The notes: generated by a model from the sequence alone, not told the origin. A DNA stretch of 64,000 nucleotides from Sphingomonadaceae bacterium (GCA_009926135.1 RFPL01000003.1:124001-188000); one strand, 5' to 3'. Positions 1-8,860 are shown, counted from the stretch's first letter. Numbers and translations: made by a program.

Positions 1-189
1 GATATGTGAAACGAGCCCCGTCCGGGCTGAGCGCCACCTTGCGGTGGCAGACGGGGGACGCTTGCCCGGCCTGATTGCCAATCCCGTTGCCGGGACCGGC
101 GTGGCCGGAGGTATCCCTGTGTCCGCGCGGGTTGCCCCGCGAAGTCCCGGCCGAAGCCGGTAGGTTCGGCCCTAGGGCCGGACTGGCAA
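1..189 (-). other. Structured spacer downstream of rpsJ, no gene seen
   Basis: No coding frame of convincing composition is present. The stretch lies after the rpsJ stop, where rplC would be expected further along the minus strand, outside the window. It is full of self-complementary segments: an outer stem pairing 16-22 with 50-56 around an inner GCCACC/GGTGGC stem, and further GC-rich arms near 130-150 and 160-182. None is followed by a clear T-run in the minus-strand direction, so I do not call a terminator. It may be a structured intercistronic leader of the S10 operon; that is inference. Confidence 0.4.
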
Positions 190-501
190 TTAAGCCAGCT
201 TGATCTCGACGTTCACGCCAGCAGCCAGGTCGAGCTTCATCAGCGCGTCCACGGTGGTGGCGTTCGGCTGCACGATGTCCAGCAACCGCTTGTAGGTGCG
301 TACCTCGAACTGCTCACGCGACTTCTTGTCGATGTGCGGGCCGCGGTTAACGCAGAACTTCTCGATCTGGGTCGGCAGAGGAATGGGGCCCCGGATCAGC
401 GCACCAGTACGGCGAGCGGTCTCGGCGATTTCGCCAGTCGCCTGGTCCAGCACGCGGTGATCGAATGCCTTGAGACGAATGCGGATGTTCTGAGCTTCCA
501 T
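190..501 (-). CDS. rpsJ: 30S ribosomal protein S10
   Basis: S10 sits in the head of the small ribosomal subunit and, with NusB, also takes part in transcription antitermination. The 103-residue product has the family length and the typical start [19 protein letters not shown] and the conserved GPIPLPT and [14 protein letters not shown] segments. It follows tuf on the same strand, as in the str/S10 arrangement of many alphaproteobacteria, but the 98-bp gap from tuf holds two terminator-like hairpins, so it may have its own promoter or be reached by partial readthrough. The rest of the S10 operon lies outside the window. Confidence 0.98.
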   Translation of the reverse strand: MEAQNIRIRLKAFDHRVLDQATGEIAETARRTGALIRGPIPLPTQIEKFCVNRGPHIDKKSREQFEVRTYKRLLDIVQPNATTVDALMKLDLAAGVNVEIKLA

Positions 502-527
502 TATTTCCTGCTACCGATGAGAAAGAG

Positions 528-586
528 CAAAGAGGGGCGCAAACCCCTCGAAAAACCGACCGCCGGGGGAGCGAATCCCCCGGCGG
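528..586 (-). terminator. Tandem terminator hairpins between tuf and rpsJ
   Basis: Reading the minus strand out of tuf, a long GC-rich hairpin (560-586, arms CCGCCGGGGG / CCCCCGGCGG) is followed by TCGGTTTTT, the look of a Rho-independent terminator. A second hairpin (532-549, arms GAGGGG / CCCCTC) follows, ending in TTTGCTC just ahead of rpsJ. Together they should end or attenuate the str operon transcript before rpsJ. Confidence 0.75.
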
Positions 587-599
587 ATGCGGGCCTATA

Positions 600-1790
600 T
601 TACTTCGTGATCTTGCTGACAACCCCAGAACCGACGGTCCGGCCGCCTTCGCGAATTGCGAAGCGGAGACCCTCGTCCATGGCGATCGGCGCGATCAGCT
701 TGACCGACAGGGCGATGTTGTCGCCCGGCATGACCATTTCGGTGCCCTCGGGGAGGACAACTTCGCCGGTCACGTCGGTGGTGCGGAAGTAGAACTGCGG
801 ACGATAGTTGGCGAAGAACGGCGTGTGACGGCCACCTTCGTCCTTCGACAGCACGTAAACTTCGGCCGAGAAATCGGTGTGCGGCGTGACGGTGCCGGGC
901 TTGGCCAGAACCTGGCCGCGCTCGACGTCTTCACGCTTCAGGCCGCGAACCAGCGCGCCGATGTTGTCGCCGGCTTCACCCTGGTCGAGCAGCTTGCGGA
1001 ACATTTCAACGCCGGTAACGACAGTCTTCTGGGTGTCCTTGAGGCCAACCACTTCGACTTCTTCGCCAACCTTGATGATGCCGGTTTCGACACGGCCGGT
1101 GACAACGGTACCACGACCCGAGATCGAGAACACGTCTTCGACCGGCATCAGGAACGGCTTGTCAGTCGGACGCGGCGGCTGCGGGATGGCAGTGTCGACG
1201 GCGTTCATCAGGGCAACGATCGAGTCCTTGCCGATGTTGTCGTCGCGGCCTTCGAGGGCGGCCAGAGCCGAACCCGGGACGACCGGGATGGCGTCGCCGT
1301 CAAAGCCATAGCTCGACAGCAGTTCGCGGATTTCCAGTTCGACGAGCTCGAGGATTTCCGGGTCATCGACCTGGTCAACCTTGTTCATGTACACGACCAG
1401 AGCGGGCACGCCGACCTGACGAGCCAGCAGGATGTGTTCGCGGGTCTGCGGCATCGGGCCGTCAGCGGCGTTCACAACCAGGATCGCGCCGTCCATCTGC
1501 GCCGCACCGGTGATCATGTTCTTCACATAGTCGGCGTGGCCCGGGCAGTCGACGTGCGCATAGTGACGCGCAGCGGTCTCGTACTCGACGTGAGCGGTCG
1601 AGATCGTGATGCCACGCTCGCGCTCTTCGGGAGCCTTGTCGATGTTTGCGAAGTCGACGGCTTCACCACCGTTGATTTCGGCCATGATCTTGGTGATCGC
1701 AGCGGTCAGCGTGGTCTTGCCATGGTCAACGTGACCGATGGTGCCGATGTTGCAGTGCGGCTTGGTCCGCTCAAACTTAGCCTTAGCCAT
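600..1790 (-). CDS. tuf: Translation elongation factor Tu
   Basis: GTPase that brings aminoacyl-tRNA to the ribosomal A site. The 396-residue length is exact for the family. The GTP-binding motifs are all visible: GHVDHGKT at residues 19-26, the switch region [17 protein letters not shown] and NKVD, followed by the two beta-barrel domains with [13 protein letters not shown] and the C-terminal PGDN and [16 protein letters not shown]. It is the fourth gene of the str operon, 90 bp after fusA. Many alphaproteobacteria have a second tuf copy; only this one is seen here. Confidence 0.99.
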   Translation of the reverse strand: MAKAKFERTKPHCNIGTIGHVDHGKTTLTAAITKIMAEINGGEAVDFANIDKAPEERERGITISTAHVEYETAARHYAHVDCPGHADYVKNMITGAAQMDGAILVVNAADGPMPQTREHILLARQVGVPALVVYMNKVDQVDDPEILELVELEIRELLSSYGFDGDAIPVVPGSALAALEGRDDNIGKDSIVALMNAVDTAIPQPPRPTDKPFLMPVEDVFSISGRGTVVTGRVETGIIKVGEEVEVVGLKDTQKTVVTGVEMFRKLLDQGEAGDNIGALVRGLKREDVERGQVLAKPGTVTPHTDFSAEVYVLSKDEGGRHTPFFANYRPQFYFRTTDVTGEVVLPEGTEMVMPGDNIALSVKLIAPIAMDEGLRFAIREGGRTVGSGVVSKITK

Positions 1791-1880
1791 TGTCTCAAAC
1801 CTTCTTTCGCTTGAATTGAATCTGCGGGGTTTGGACGGCGCCCGCTGAAACAGGCGCCGCCCCTAGTATCATCTTGCCGG

Positions 1881-3953
1881 TTAGGCAAGCTTCTCCTTGA
1901 TCTCGGTCGCGACATTCGCCGGGACTTCGTCGTAATGGGAGAAGAACATCGAGTAGTTGGCCCGGCCCTGGGTGAACGAGCGCAGCTGGTTCACGTAACC
2001 GAACATGTTGGCGAGCGGGACCAGTGCCTCGACCGCCTGGGCATTGCCCCGGGTGTCGGTGCCCTGGATCTGGCCGCGGCGGCTGTTCATGTCGCCGATG
2101 ACGTCACCCAGGTAATCATCCGGGGTTACGACTTCGACCTTCATGATCGGCTCGAGCAGCTTGATCCCGGCCTTCTGCGCGACTTCACGCATGGCACCGC
2201 GACCGGCGATTTCGAAGGCCAGCGCCGACGAGTCGACGTCATGGTAGGCGCCGTCATAGAGCAGCACTTCGAAGTCGATGATCGGGAAGCCGATGAGGCT
2301 GCCGGTTTCGGCGGTCTCACGGAAGCCCTTTTCGATCGCGGGGATATATTCCTTCGGAATGTTACCGCCCTTGATTTCGTCCTTGAAGACGAAGCCCGAA
2401 CCGCGTTCGCCCGGCGTGACCTTGACCTTCACGCGGCCAAACTGACCGGTACCACCGGACTGCTTCTTGTGCGTGTAGTCGATGTCCACCGGCTTGCCGA
2501 GGTATTCACGGTAAGCCACCTGCGGCGCACCGACGTTGGCCTCGACCTTGAATTCGCGGCGCATGCGATCGACGATGATGTCGAGGTGCAGTTCGCCCAT
2601 CCCCTTGATGATCGTCTGGCCCGATTCATGATCGGTCGAGACGCGGAACGAGGGGTCTTCGGCAGACAGGCGGTTCAGGGCGATGCCCATCTTTTCCTGG
2701 TCGGCCTTGGTCTTGGGCTCCACCGAAAGCTCGATCACCGGCTCGGGGAATTCCATCCGCTCGAGCACGATCGGCGACTTTTCGGCGCACAGCGTGTCAC
2801 CGGTAGTCGTTTCCTTCATGCCGGCGAGCGCGATGATATCACCGGCGAAGGCTTCATCGACGTCCTTGCGATCGTTGGCATGCATTTCGAGCATGCGGCC
2901 GACCTTTTCCTTCTTGTCCTTCACCGAGTTCAGGTAGGTGCCCTTGGTGAGCGTACCCGAGTAGATGCGGATGAAGGTCAGGCTGCCGACGAACGGATCG
3001 TTCATCACCTTGAAGGCCAGCGCGCTGAACGGCGCGTCATCGGTGGCGGGACGGCTGTCCTTTTCGTCGCTGTCCATCTTGACGCCCTGGACGTCAGGAA
3101 TGTCGAGCGGCGACGGCAGATAGTCGACCACGGCGTCGAGCAGGGGCTGGACGCCCTTGTTCTTGAACGCCGAACCACAGCACACCGGCACGAACGCCTG
3201 AGCCAGCGTGCCCTTGCGGATCAGCTTCTTCAGCGTTTCAGCGTCGGGCTCGTTGCCATCGAGGTAGGCTTCCATCGCATCGTCGTCCTGTTCGACGGCG
3301 AGTTCGATGAGCTTGTTGCGATATTCAGCAGCTTCGTCGGCCATGTCAGCCGGGATTTCTTCATAGAAGAATTCGGCGCCGAGCGATTCATCCTTCCAGA
3401 TGATCGCGCGGTTGTGAACGAGGTCGACCAGACCCTTCAGGTCGGCTTCGAGGCCGATCGGAAGGTACAGCACGGCCGGGATGGCGCCGAGGCGGTCGAT
3501 GATCGACTGCACGCAGTACTTGAAGTTCGCGCCGGTGCGGTCGAGCTTGTTGATGAAGCACATCCGCGGAACGCCATACTTGTCAGCCTGGCGCCAGACG
3601 GTTTCCGACTGCGGCTCAACGCCGGCAACGCCGTCGAAGCAGGCCACGGCGCCGTCGAGCACGCGCAGCGAACGTTCGACTTCGATGGTGAAGTCGACGT
3701 GCCCGGGGGTGTCGATGATGTTGATCCGGTGATCGTTCCAGAAGCAGGTCGTCGCGGCCGACGTGATCGTGATGCCGCGTTCCTGTTCCTGTTCCATCCA
3801 GTCCATGGTCGCGGCGCCGTCGTGGACTTCGCCGATCTTGTAGGACTTGCCGGTGTAATAGAGGATGCGCTCGGTCGTCGTGGTCTTGCCAGCGTCGATG
3901 TGCGCCATAATACCGATGTTGCGGTACTTCGAAAGGGGATGGCCGCGTGCCAT
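1881..3953 (-). CDS. fusA: Translation elongation factor G
   Basis: Ribosomal translocase GTPase. At 690 residues it has the normal length, with the P-loop [15 protein letters not shown] at about residues 17-31, switch motif DTPGHVDFT carrying the catalytic His, and NKLDRTG as the base-specificity motif. Domains II-V follow, including the domain IV segment AYRE and the C-terminal [14 protein letters not shown]. It lies between rpsG and tuf in the str operon. It is the canonical EF-G; a divergent paralogue is encoded at 53724-55784. Confidence 0.99.
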   Translation of the reverse strand: MARGHPLSKYRNIGIMAHIDAGKTTTTERILYYTGKSYKIGEVHDGAATMDWMEQEQERGITITSAATTCFWNDHRINIIDTPGHVDFTIEVERSLRVLDGAVACFDGVAGVEPQSETVWRQADKYGVPRMCFINKLDRTGANFKYCVQSIIDRLGAIPAVLYLPIGLEADLKGLVDLVHNRAIIWKDESLGAEFFYEEIPADMADEAAEYRNKLIELAVEQDDDAMEAYLDGNEPDAETLKKLIRKGTLAQAFVPVCCGSAFKNKGVQPLLDAVVDYLPSPLDIPDVQGVKMDSDEKDSRPATDDAPFSALAFKVMNDPFVGSLTFIRIYSGTLTKGTYLNSVKDKKEKVGRMLEMHANDRKDVDEAFAGDIIALAGMKETTTGDTLCAEKSPIVLERMEFPEPVIELSVEPKTKADQEKMGIALNRLSAEDPSFRVSTDHESGQTIIKGMGELHLDIIVDRMRREFKVEANVGAPQVAYREYLGKPVDIDYTHKKQSGGTGQFGRVKVKVTPGERGSGFVFKDEIKGGNIPKEYIPAIEKGFRETAETGSLIGFPIIDFEVLLYDGAYHDVDSSALAFEIAGRGAMREVAQKAGIKLLEPIMKVEVVTPDDYLGDVIGDMNSRRGQIQGTDTRGNAQAVEALVPLANMFGYVNQLRSFTQGRANYSMFFSHYDEVPANVATEIKEKLA

Positions 3954-4028
3954 GGTGGTTTCCTTAGAAGAGAGTTTGGGGCCCGGTCAGCCCCGCCCTC
4001 TGGTTCAGTTTCGTGACAGCCTGAAGAC

Positions 4029-4499
4029 TTACCAGCGATAGTGGCTGAAGGCGCGGTTCGCGTCAGCCATACGGTGGGTGTCTTCGCGCTTCTTGACCGC
4101 GTTGCCACGATTGTTGGCAGCGTCGAGCAGTTCGCCCGAAAGGCGCGCGGCCATCGTGGTTTCGCTGCGGTTGCGCGCGGCGGTGATCAGCCAGCGGATG
4201 GCCAGCGCCTGGGCGCGTTCCGGGCGAACTTCGACCGGCACCTGATAGGTGGCACCACCGACGCGGCGCGAGCGCACTTCGATCTGCGGCTTCACATTGT
4301 TCAGCGCATCGTGGAACAGACCGATCGGATCGGCCTTGGCGCGCGCCTCCATGGTTTCCATGGCACCGTAAACGATGCTTTCGGCAACCGACTTCTTCCC
4401 GTCCATCATGAGATTGTTCATGAACTTGGACAGGATCTGATCCTTGAACTTAGGATCCGGCAGGATTTCCCGCTTCTCGGGACGACGACGACGTGACAT
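4029..4499 (-). CDS. rpsG: 30S ribosomal protein S7
   Basis: Primary 16S rRNA-binding protein that nucleates assembly of the 30S head. The 156-residue product starts [18 protein letters not shown] and contains the conserved [30 protein letters not shown] and RAFSHYRW C-terminus. Second gene of the str operon, 64 bp after rpsL and 75 bp before fusA. S7 is the translational repressor of this operon in Escherichia coli; whether that holds here cannot be told from the sequence. Confidence 0.99.
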   Translation of the reverse strand: MSRRRRPEKREILPDPKFKDQILSKFMNNLMMDGKKSVAESIVYGAMETMEARAKADPIGLFHDALNNVKPQIEVRSRRVGGATYQVPVEVRPERAQALAIRWLITAARNRSETTMAARLSGELLDAANNRGNAVKKREDTHRMADANRAFSHYRW

Positions 4500-4563
4500 C
4501 GCTTGTATTCCTTATCTGCGGCCGCGCGCGGGGCGCACTGGCCGTGAAAACCAGCCCGCGGGC

Positions 4564-4935
4564 TTACTTCGGACGCTTGGCGCCGTACTTCGAACGGCTC
4601 TTCTTGCGGTCCTTGACGCCCTGGGTATCCAGCACGCCGCGCAGCACGTGGTAACGCACGCCGGGAAGGTCGCGCACGCGCCCGCCGCGGATCAGCACCA
4701 CCGAGTGCTCCTGCAGGTTGTGGCCTTCGCCCGGGATGTACGAGATGACTTCGCGCTGGTTGGTCAGGCGGATCTTGGCAACCTTGCGAAGTGCCGAGTT
4801 CGGCTTCTTCGGGGTCGTCGTGTAAACACGGGTGCAGACGCCGCGCTTCTGCGGGTTCTGTTCCATCGCAGGGACCTTGCTCTTGGCCTTCTGCGGTTCG
4901 CGGCCCTTGCGGACCAGCTGGTTGATCGTAGGCAT
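4564..4935 (-). CDS. rpsL: 30S ribosomal protein S12, with Arg at position 88
   Basis: S12 lines the decoding centre. The start is the ATG at 4935 ([11 protein letters not shown]), which gives the family length of 123 residues; an open extension upstream has no S12 similarity. The streptomycin-contact loop [11 protein letters not shown] at residues 42-52 keeps Lys43. The second contact loop reads [13 protein letters not shown], so residue 88 is Arg (codon CGC) where most bacteria have Lys. Lys-to-Arg at this site is a known streptomycin-resistance change in other bacteria. First gene of the str operon. Confidence 0.99.
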   Translation of the reverse strand: MPTINQLVRKGREPQKAKSKVPAMEQNPQKRGVCTRVYTTTPKKPNSALRKVAKIRLTNQREVISYIPGEGHNLQEHSVVLIRGGRVRDLPGVRYHVLRGVLDTQGVKDRKKSRSKYGAKRPK

Positions 4936-5390
4936 GAAGTACTCTTCACCTTGGCTATGGTCTGCGCGGCAGGGTGAAGGGCTGGCGAATCGCGAAAAAC
5001 TAGGCAGCGGAGGCAAGCCCCGCCCGGTGTTTCATCGCGAGCCGAAAACGCTCCACCCGGCTGAAAAGACCGGGTTACTTTGACGGTTTACCTGTGAAAG
5101 CAGGCGCCCCGGCAATGTTCAGCTCAATCCGGAACAAGTCCGGAAGAGCGCGGCCCCTAAGTGATATCCAGCAATGGGTCAAGGAGATTGGCTGGGATCG
5201 TCGTGACTCGGTTTGGATCCGCCGCGTCCCTTTTCTGACGACCTGAAACTGGGGAGGAATGGCCCAAGGACGCTGAACGGGGTTCGCAGGAGGTACGCCG
5301 CCGTACCGGGGCGTGCAGATGGTCGCAACCGCTGCCCAGATCAGCGTAGCGGTAAGGACTTCTTAACCGCTTGCCCGCAGGCCTCCGGGC
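4936..5390. other. 455-bp divergent intergenic region, rpsL leader and promoter
   Basis: No convincing gene. The minus-strand half should contain the str operon promoter and a leader of about 200 nt, including a hairpin ACCCGG/CCGGGT at 5056-5076. The plus-strand half leads into the PilZ-HTH gene; I see no strong ribosome-binding site and no clear promoter there. Confidence 0.5.
5155..5182 (-). promoter_or_regulatory. Candidate str operon promoter
   Basis: On the minus strand a good -35 element CTTGACC (TTGACC at 5177-5182) is followed after 16 bp by TTAGGG (5155-5160) as a weak -10. It lies about 220 bp before the rpsL start, implying a long untranslated leader. The -10 is poor, so this is tentative. 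Confidence 0.35.
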
Positions 5391-6053
5391 ATGAGCATTT
5401 CAGGACGGATCGACTCCACCCCGCCCCTCGGGCAGCGCGCCGCGCGGCGTACCTTGCGGCTGGAGGTGACTGGCGAGCTCAATGGTTCGCGCGCCAATGT
5501 GACGGTTCACAACATTTCCGAGAGCGGGCTGCTGATCGAAACCGACCAGCCGCTGGCGGTGGGCGAATGGTTCAGCCTGACCCTGCCCCAGGCCGGCGAC
5601 GTGGCGGCAGAAGTGATCTGGGCCAGCCACCGCCTCTATGGTTGCCGTTTTGGCGAGCCGGTCGGCCGCGCCACCTTGAGCGCGAGCCAGCTGCGCGGCG
5701 TCGTTTCTCCGCCGGCGGAGGAAGCGCGCGCCGCCCCCGCTCCGGTTGCCGCCGGCCCCACGCTGGGGCGGCGCATCGCAGCCGTGCGGCAGCAGCGCGG
5801 CCTGACCCTGGGCCAGGTTGCGGACGCACTGGGAGTCAGCCGGCCGACTGTCTGGGCCTGGGAGCAGGACCGCGCCCGTCCGGCCCCGCGCCGGCTCGCA
5901 CCGCTGGCAGAATGCCTTGGCGTCGAAGAAGCGGCGCTGCGCGGCGAGCAGCAGGACAGCATGGTGACCAAGCTGGTCGAAGAAGCCCGCGCCCGGATCG
6001 CGGCGGCCGCCGGAACATCGCCCGACCGGGTCCGGATCCTCATTGAGCTCTGA
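5391..6053 (+). CDS. PilZ domain - HTH (XRE) fusion regulator
   Basis: A 220-residue cytoplasmic protein joining an N-terminal PilZ domain (about residues 17-105) to a C-terminal XRE-type helix-turn-helix (about 125-185). The PilZ part shows both c-di-GMP motifs: RxxxR in RRTLR and NxSxxG in NISESG. The HTH part has LGRRIAAVRQQRGLTL, then VADALGVSRPTVWAWEQ. An Ala/Pro-rich linker separates them. The simplest reading is a transcription factor whose DNA binding responds to c-di-GMP; that is inference from the domains. Downstream come four 11-bp tandem repeats and a PAS-GGDEF gene on the same strand. The start lacks a strong ribosome-binding site but no better one exists. Confidence 0.88.
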   Translation: MSISGRIDSTPPLGQRAARRTLRLEVTGELNGSRANVTVHNISESGLLIETDQPLAVGEWFSLTLPQAGDVAAEVIWASHRLYGCRFGEPVGRATLSASQLRGVVSPPAEEARAAPAPVAAGPTLGRRIAAVRQQRGLTLGQVADALGVSRPTVWAWEQDRARPAPRRLAPLAECLGVEEAALRGEQQDSMVTKLVEEARARIAAAAGTSPDRVRILIEL

Positions 6054-6060
6054 TCAAAAA

Positions 6061-6104
6061 TTTTGATCGAAACTTGATCGAAACTCGGTCGAATCTTGAA
6101 CGAA
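6061..6104. repeat. Four tandem 11-bp repeats, candidate operator array
   Basis: Units TTTTGATCGAA, ACTTGATCGAA, ACTCGGTCGAA and TCTTGAACGAA lie head to tail, each ending in CGAA. The 11-bp period is close to one helical turn, so a protein could bind the same face four times in a row. The array starts a few bases after the PilZ-HTH stop codon. It may be the binding site of that regulator or of another protein acting on the GGDEF gene. Confidence 0.65.
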
Positions 6105-6231
6105 CTTCAGTAGCCCGCGCCGCCTCCTGACGATAGCACGCCGCCAAATTGCAGTCAGCTGCAAGAGTCCGCTTATCAACAGGCGTGACTGTGGTAAACG
6201 AGTCGTAACAGTTTGATTCGCTTATGTTTTT

Positions 6232-6250
6232 GTTAGCTTACAAAGCTAAC
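6232..6250. promoter_or_regulatory. Perfect inverted repeat, candidate operator
   Basis: GTTAGCTT and AAGCTAAC are perfect 8-bp arms around ACA. A T-run lies before the hairpin on the plus strand and none after it on either strand, so it is not a Rho-independent terminator. It lies upstream of the GGDEF gene and is better read as a dimeric protein site. Confidence 0.4.
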
Positions 6251-6386
6251 AGGCCCCGCGAACCAGACAAGTTGCATGGCTCGCGGCGAGGCTTGGCGAA
6301 GGGGGCACCTTGGCCGGCAGCGCCGCTCGGAAACGGGGGCGACAAGGATGGGCGTACATTTCGTACCGCGCGGTGAAGGTCTGCTG

Positions 6387-7268
6387 ATGCGGCTGTGGGC
6401 CGGGGTCAGCAGCGAAATCGCGCTGGCTTGCGATCGCGCAGGGCGGATCACCGAACTGTGCGGGGCCCTGCCCGGCGCGGCGATCGGGCTTCCGCTGTGG
6501 GAGCTGGCGATACCCGGACAGCGCGAGCGTCTGCGCCGCGCCTTTGCCGCCGCCCTGGCGCAAGAGCAGCAGTCGGACTGGATCGAACTGGCCCTGCCCG
6601 GTGCCGCGAGCGGGCCAGAGTGGTTCGAACTGCGGATCGATCCGGTCATGCTGGGCCCCGATCACGGACTGGGCGCCGTCTGCATCGCGCGCTCGATCGA
6701 GCAGCGCCGTCGGCTGGAGCGCGAAGCCTTTGCCGCCGCCATGACCGATCCGCTGACCGGCTTCACCAACCGCACCGCCTTTACTGCCATGCTGGCGCAT
6801 CTGGCCGACCACGCAGTGCCCGGTTGCATCGCGCTGGTCGATCTCGACCGGTTCCGCGCCTTCAACCTGCGGCACGGCCACGCCGCCGGGGACCGCTTGC
6901 TGGTCAGCTTTGCCAGGCTGCTGCGGCAGGTCACGCAGCCCCAGCATATCCTCTCACGGGTAGATGGCGAGACTTTCGCGGTAATCATGCCCGGTGCGGG
7001 CCTTGGCGAGGCACATGCCAGCGGCGCGGCAATCACGGCAGCCCTGGCCGAGGTTGCGCTGGGGGCACAGCAGGGCGAGCTGCCCTTCTCCGCAAGCATC
7101 GGGATCGCGCAGATCGGCCAGGACGCCGATGTCGCCCTGCGGACTGCGGAGCTGGCAGTAACCGAAGCCAAGGCGCTTGGCCGCGCCCGCGTCAGCGCCT
7201 GCCCGCCGCGGCTGCGAGTGCTGCCCCGCCAGGTGCAGCTCGCCCCGGAGCCGGCAAGCCTGAGCTAG
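6387..7268 (+). CDS. PAS - degenerate GGDEF protein
   Basis: About 293 residues from the ATG at 6387, chosen because GAAGG precedes it by 6 bases; in-frame ATGs at 6348 and 6276 lack such a site. The N-terminal half resembles a PAS sensor; the C-terminal half is a GGDEF domain with TDPLTGFTNR, LVDLDRFRAFNLRHGHAAGDRLL and a late FSASIGIA. The signature GGDEF reads DGETF, losing the catalytic Glu, and the upstream inhibitory RxxD reads QPQH. The protein is therefore probably not an active diguanylate cyclase and may bind nucleotide or a partner. It ends on a CTAG shared with the convergent metallo-hydrolase gene. Confidence 0.85.
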   Translation: MRLWAGVSSEIALACDRAGRITELCGALPGAAIGLPLWELAIPGQRERLRRAFAAALAQEQQSDWIELALPGAASGPEWFELRIDPVMLGPDHGLGAVCIARSIEQRRRLEREAFAAAMTDPLTGFTNRTAFTAMLAHLADHAVPGCIALVDLDRFRAFNLRHGHAAGDRLLVSFARLLRQVTQPQHILSRVDGETFAVIMPGAGLGEAHASGAAITAALAEVALGAQQGELPFSASIGIAQIGQDADVALRTAELAVTEAKALGRARVSACPPRLRVLPRQVQLAPEPASLS

Positions 7269-8860
7269 CGGTGCCGGTCCTTCTTGTGCTCGCGAAATTC
7301 GCTGTAGCTATCCAGCACTTCGCGCATCTGAGCGATGGCCTTCTGCCGGGCCTCGGCATCGCGGATCGCGGCAAGCCGGAGTTTCAGGCTGGTGGCGAGA
7401 TCGGCATAGTCGTTCTGCCAATCCCGGCCCAATGCGGGCCGCAGATCGGTCCGCCCGGTCTTCGTGCGGCGGGCGGGCTGTCCGGGCGGTAACTCCCAGG
7501 TTTCGCCAATTTCAGGGACAACCAGCGACGGCGCCAGGGCCTCGCTCTGGGCGAGCCGGCGCAGTTCCTCGATCGAACCCTTCTCGCCGTGGTCCAGCAG
7601 CAGGCTTCCGGCAATCGGTCCGCGTTCGGCAATCCAGGCCAGCAATTCGGACTGGTCGGCATGAGCTGAATAGCTGCCAATCTCGCGGATTTGCGCCCTC
7701 ACCTGCACGTCGCGGCCCGAGATGCGGACCCGCTTCGCCCCCTCCAGGATGACCCGGCCGAGCGATCCCTCCGCCTGGAAGCCAACGAACAGCACGGTCG
7801 AATCCCGCCGCGGCAGGTTGTAGAACAGGTGATGGCGGATCCGCCCGGCTTCGCACATGCCCGAAGCCGCCATGATGATCGCACCGGACATGGTGTTGAG
7901 CTTCATCGACTCCGCCACGTCATCGACATAACGGATCGAGGGGTGGCCAAAGACATCGCGCCCGCCAGTGTCTTCCAGTTCGTCGGCATATTTGCGGAAA
8001 GCGGTTGTCGCGCGGTTCGCCAGCGGGGAATCGACGAACACCATCGCATTGCCGATCTGCCCGGCGCTGGACAGCATCGCGATATCAAGCAGCAGTTCCT
8101 GCGTCCGTTCCAGCGCAAAGGACGGGATTACCAGGTTGCCTCCGCGCGCACGGGCGGCGAGGATTTCCGCCTGCAGCAACTGGCGCCGCTCCGCGAGCGT
8201 CACCTTTTCGCGAGCCCGGTTGCCATAGGTGCTCTCGCAGATGACGTGATCGAACCCGGCCGGGGCATCGGGGTCGGGATGAAATGCCTTGTTGTCCGGC
8301 CCCAGATCGCCGGAATAGAGCAGCCGCGTGCCTTCCGCCTCAACCTCGATCGAAGCGGAACCCAGGATATGGCCCGCGTTCCACAACCGGCAGCGAAAAC
8401 CGGGGGCCGGTTCGAACCATTCGCCCAGCTTGACCACCCGCGCCAACCGGGCGGCGGCAATGGCGTCGGCTTCGGTATAGATCGGCTTGAACGGATCATC
8501 GCCGGCCCGGTCGCGGCGGCGATTGCGGCGCTCGGCCTCGTACTCCTGGATGCGGCCAGCATCGGCCAGCATGAACTGGAGCAGCTCAGCGGTCTCCTCG
8601 GTGCACCAGATCGGCCCGGTATAGCCAGCAGCGCTTAGGCGGGGGAGCTGGCCACTGTGGTCGATATGGGCGTGGCTCAAGACCACGGCATCCAGCGCGG
8701 CAACATCGAACGGCAGCGGCTCGTGGTTGAGCGCCTCCAGCGAGCGAGAGCCCTGAAACAGCCCGCAATCGAGCAGGATCCGCGACTGGCCAGCGCGCAG
8801 TTCGTGGCACGATCCGGTGACGGTCTGCGCCGCGCCGTGAACGGTGAGCGAAAGCGTCAT
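7265..8860 (-). CDS. Beta-CASP metallo-beta-lactamase fold hydrolase (RNA-processing type)
   Basis: About 531 residues from the ATG at 8860 (MTLSLTVHGAAQTVTGSCHE). The metal motif SHAHIDH (His63, His65, Asp67, His68) is intact, followed by SGDLG, the beta-CASP region with IPSFALERTQELL and DSPLA, and the RMMBL-like end GSYSAHADQSELLAW. Such proteins are RNA-specific exo/endonucleases related to CPSF73 and YsgC/archaeal enzymes. It follows the glutathione transferase gene by 4 bp, so they are one transcript. Residues around DAGRIQEYEAERRNRR are encoded by 8480-8577, the source of the 98-bp inverted copy inside the broken enoyl-CoA hydratase gene. Confidence 0.92.
   Translation of the reverse strand: MTLSLTVHGAAQTVTGSCHELRAGQSRILLDCGLFQGSRSLEALNHEPLPFDVAALDAVVLSHAHIDHSGQLPRLSAAGYTGPIWCTEETAELLQFMLADAGRIQEYEAERRNRRRDRAGDDPFKPIYTEADAIAAARLARVVKLGEWFEPAPGFRCRLWNAGHILGSASIEVEAEGTRLLYSGDLGPDNKAFHPDPDAPAGFDHVICESTYGNRAREKVTLAERRQLLQAEILAARARGGNLVIPSFALERTQELLLDIAMLSSAGQIGNAMVFVDSPLANRATTAFRKYADELEDTGGRDVFGHPSIRYVDDVAESMKLNTMSGAIIMAASGMCEAGRIRHHLFYNLPRRDSTVLFVGFQAEGSLGRVILEGAKRVRISGRDVQVRAQIREIGSYSAHADQSELLAWIAERGPIAGSLLLDHGEKGSIEELRRLAQSEALAPSLVVPEIGETWELPPGQPARRTKTGRTDLRPALGRDWQNDYADLATSLKLRLAAIRDAEARQKAIAQMREVLDSYSEFREHKKDRHR
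8480..8577 (-). repeat. 98-bp repeat, donor copy inside the metallo-hydrolase gene
   Basis: This segment is identical over 98 bases, in opposite orientation, to 10878-10975. Here it lies in frame in an intact, family-typical part of the metallo-hydrolase protein, so this is the original. Bases flanking the match differ immediately on both sides. Confidence 0.97.

Larger units (their letters stand above)
6054..6386. other. 333-bp regulatory-looking intergenic region
   Basis: No gene seen. It contains a 17-bp palindrome overlapping the upstream stop (6052-6068, GATCAAAA-A-TTTTGATC), four tandem 11-bp repeats (6061-6104), an inverted repeat TTGCAG-N4-CTGCAA (6149-6164) and a perfect inverted repeat GTTAGCTT-ACA-AAGCTAAC (6232-6250). 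Such a density of repeats is unlike every other spacer in the window. An in-frame upstream extension of the next gene enters from 6276 but is not favoured. Confidence 0.6.

Noticed and set aside
1935..4016. 693-codon open frame antisense to fusA, and similar long antisense frames opposite purB and alaS
   Set aside because: Arg/Ala/Asp-rich translations without domains; they arise because strong GC bias at third positions removes stops on the opposite strand of highly expressed genes.
6061..6104. CRISPR array
   Set aside because: 11-bp contiguous units without spacers and no cas genes.
6173..6181. DnaA box (TTATCAACA) hinting at a replication origin
   Set aside because: A single imperfect box without a cluster, AT-rich unwinding region or dnaA/hemE neighbours.
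6232..6250. Rho-independent terminator
   Set aside because: The T-run precedes the hairpin on the plus strand and neither strand has one after it.
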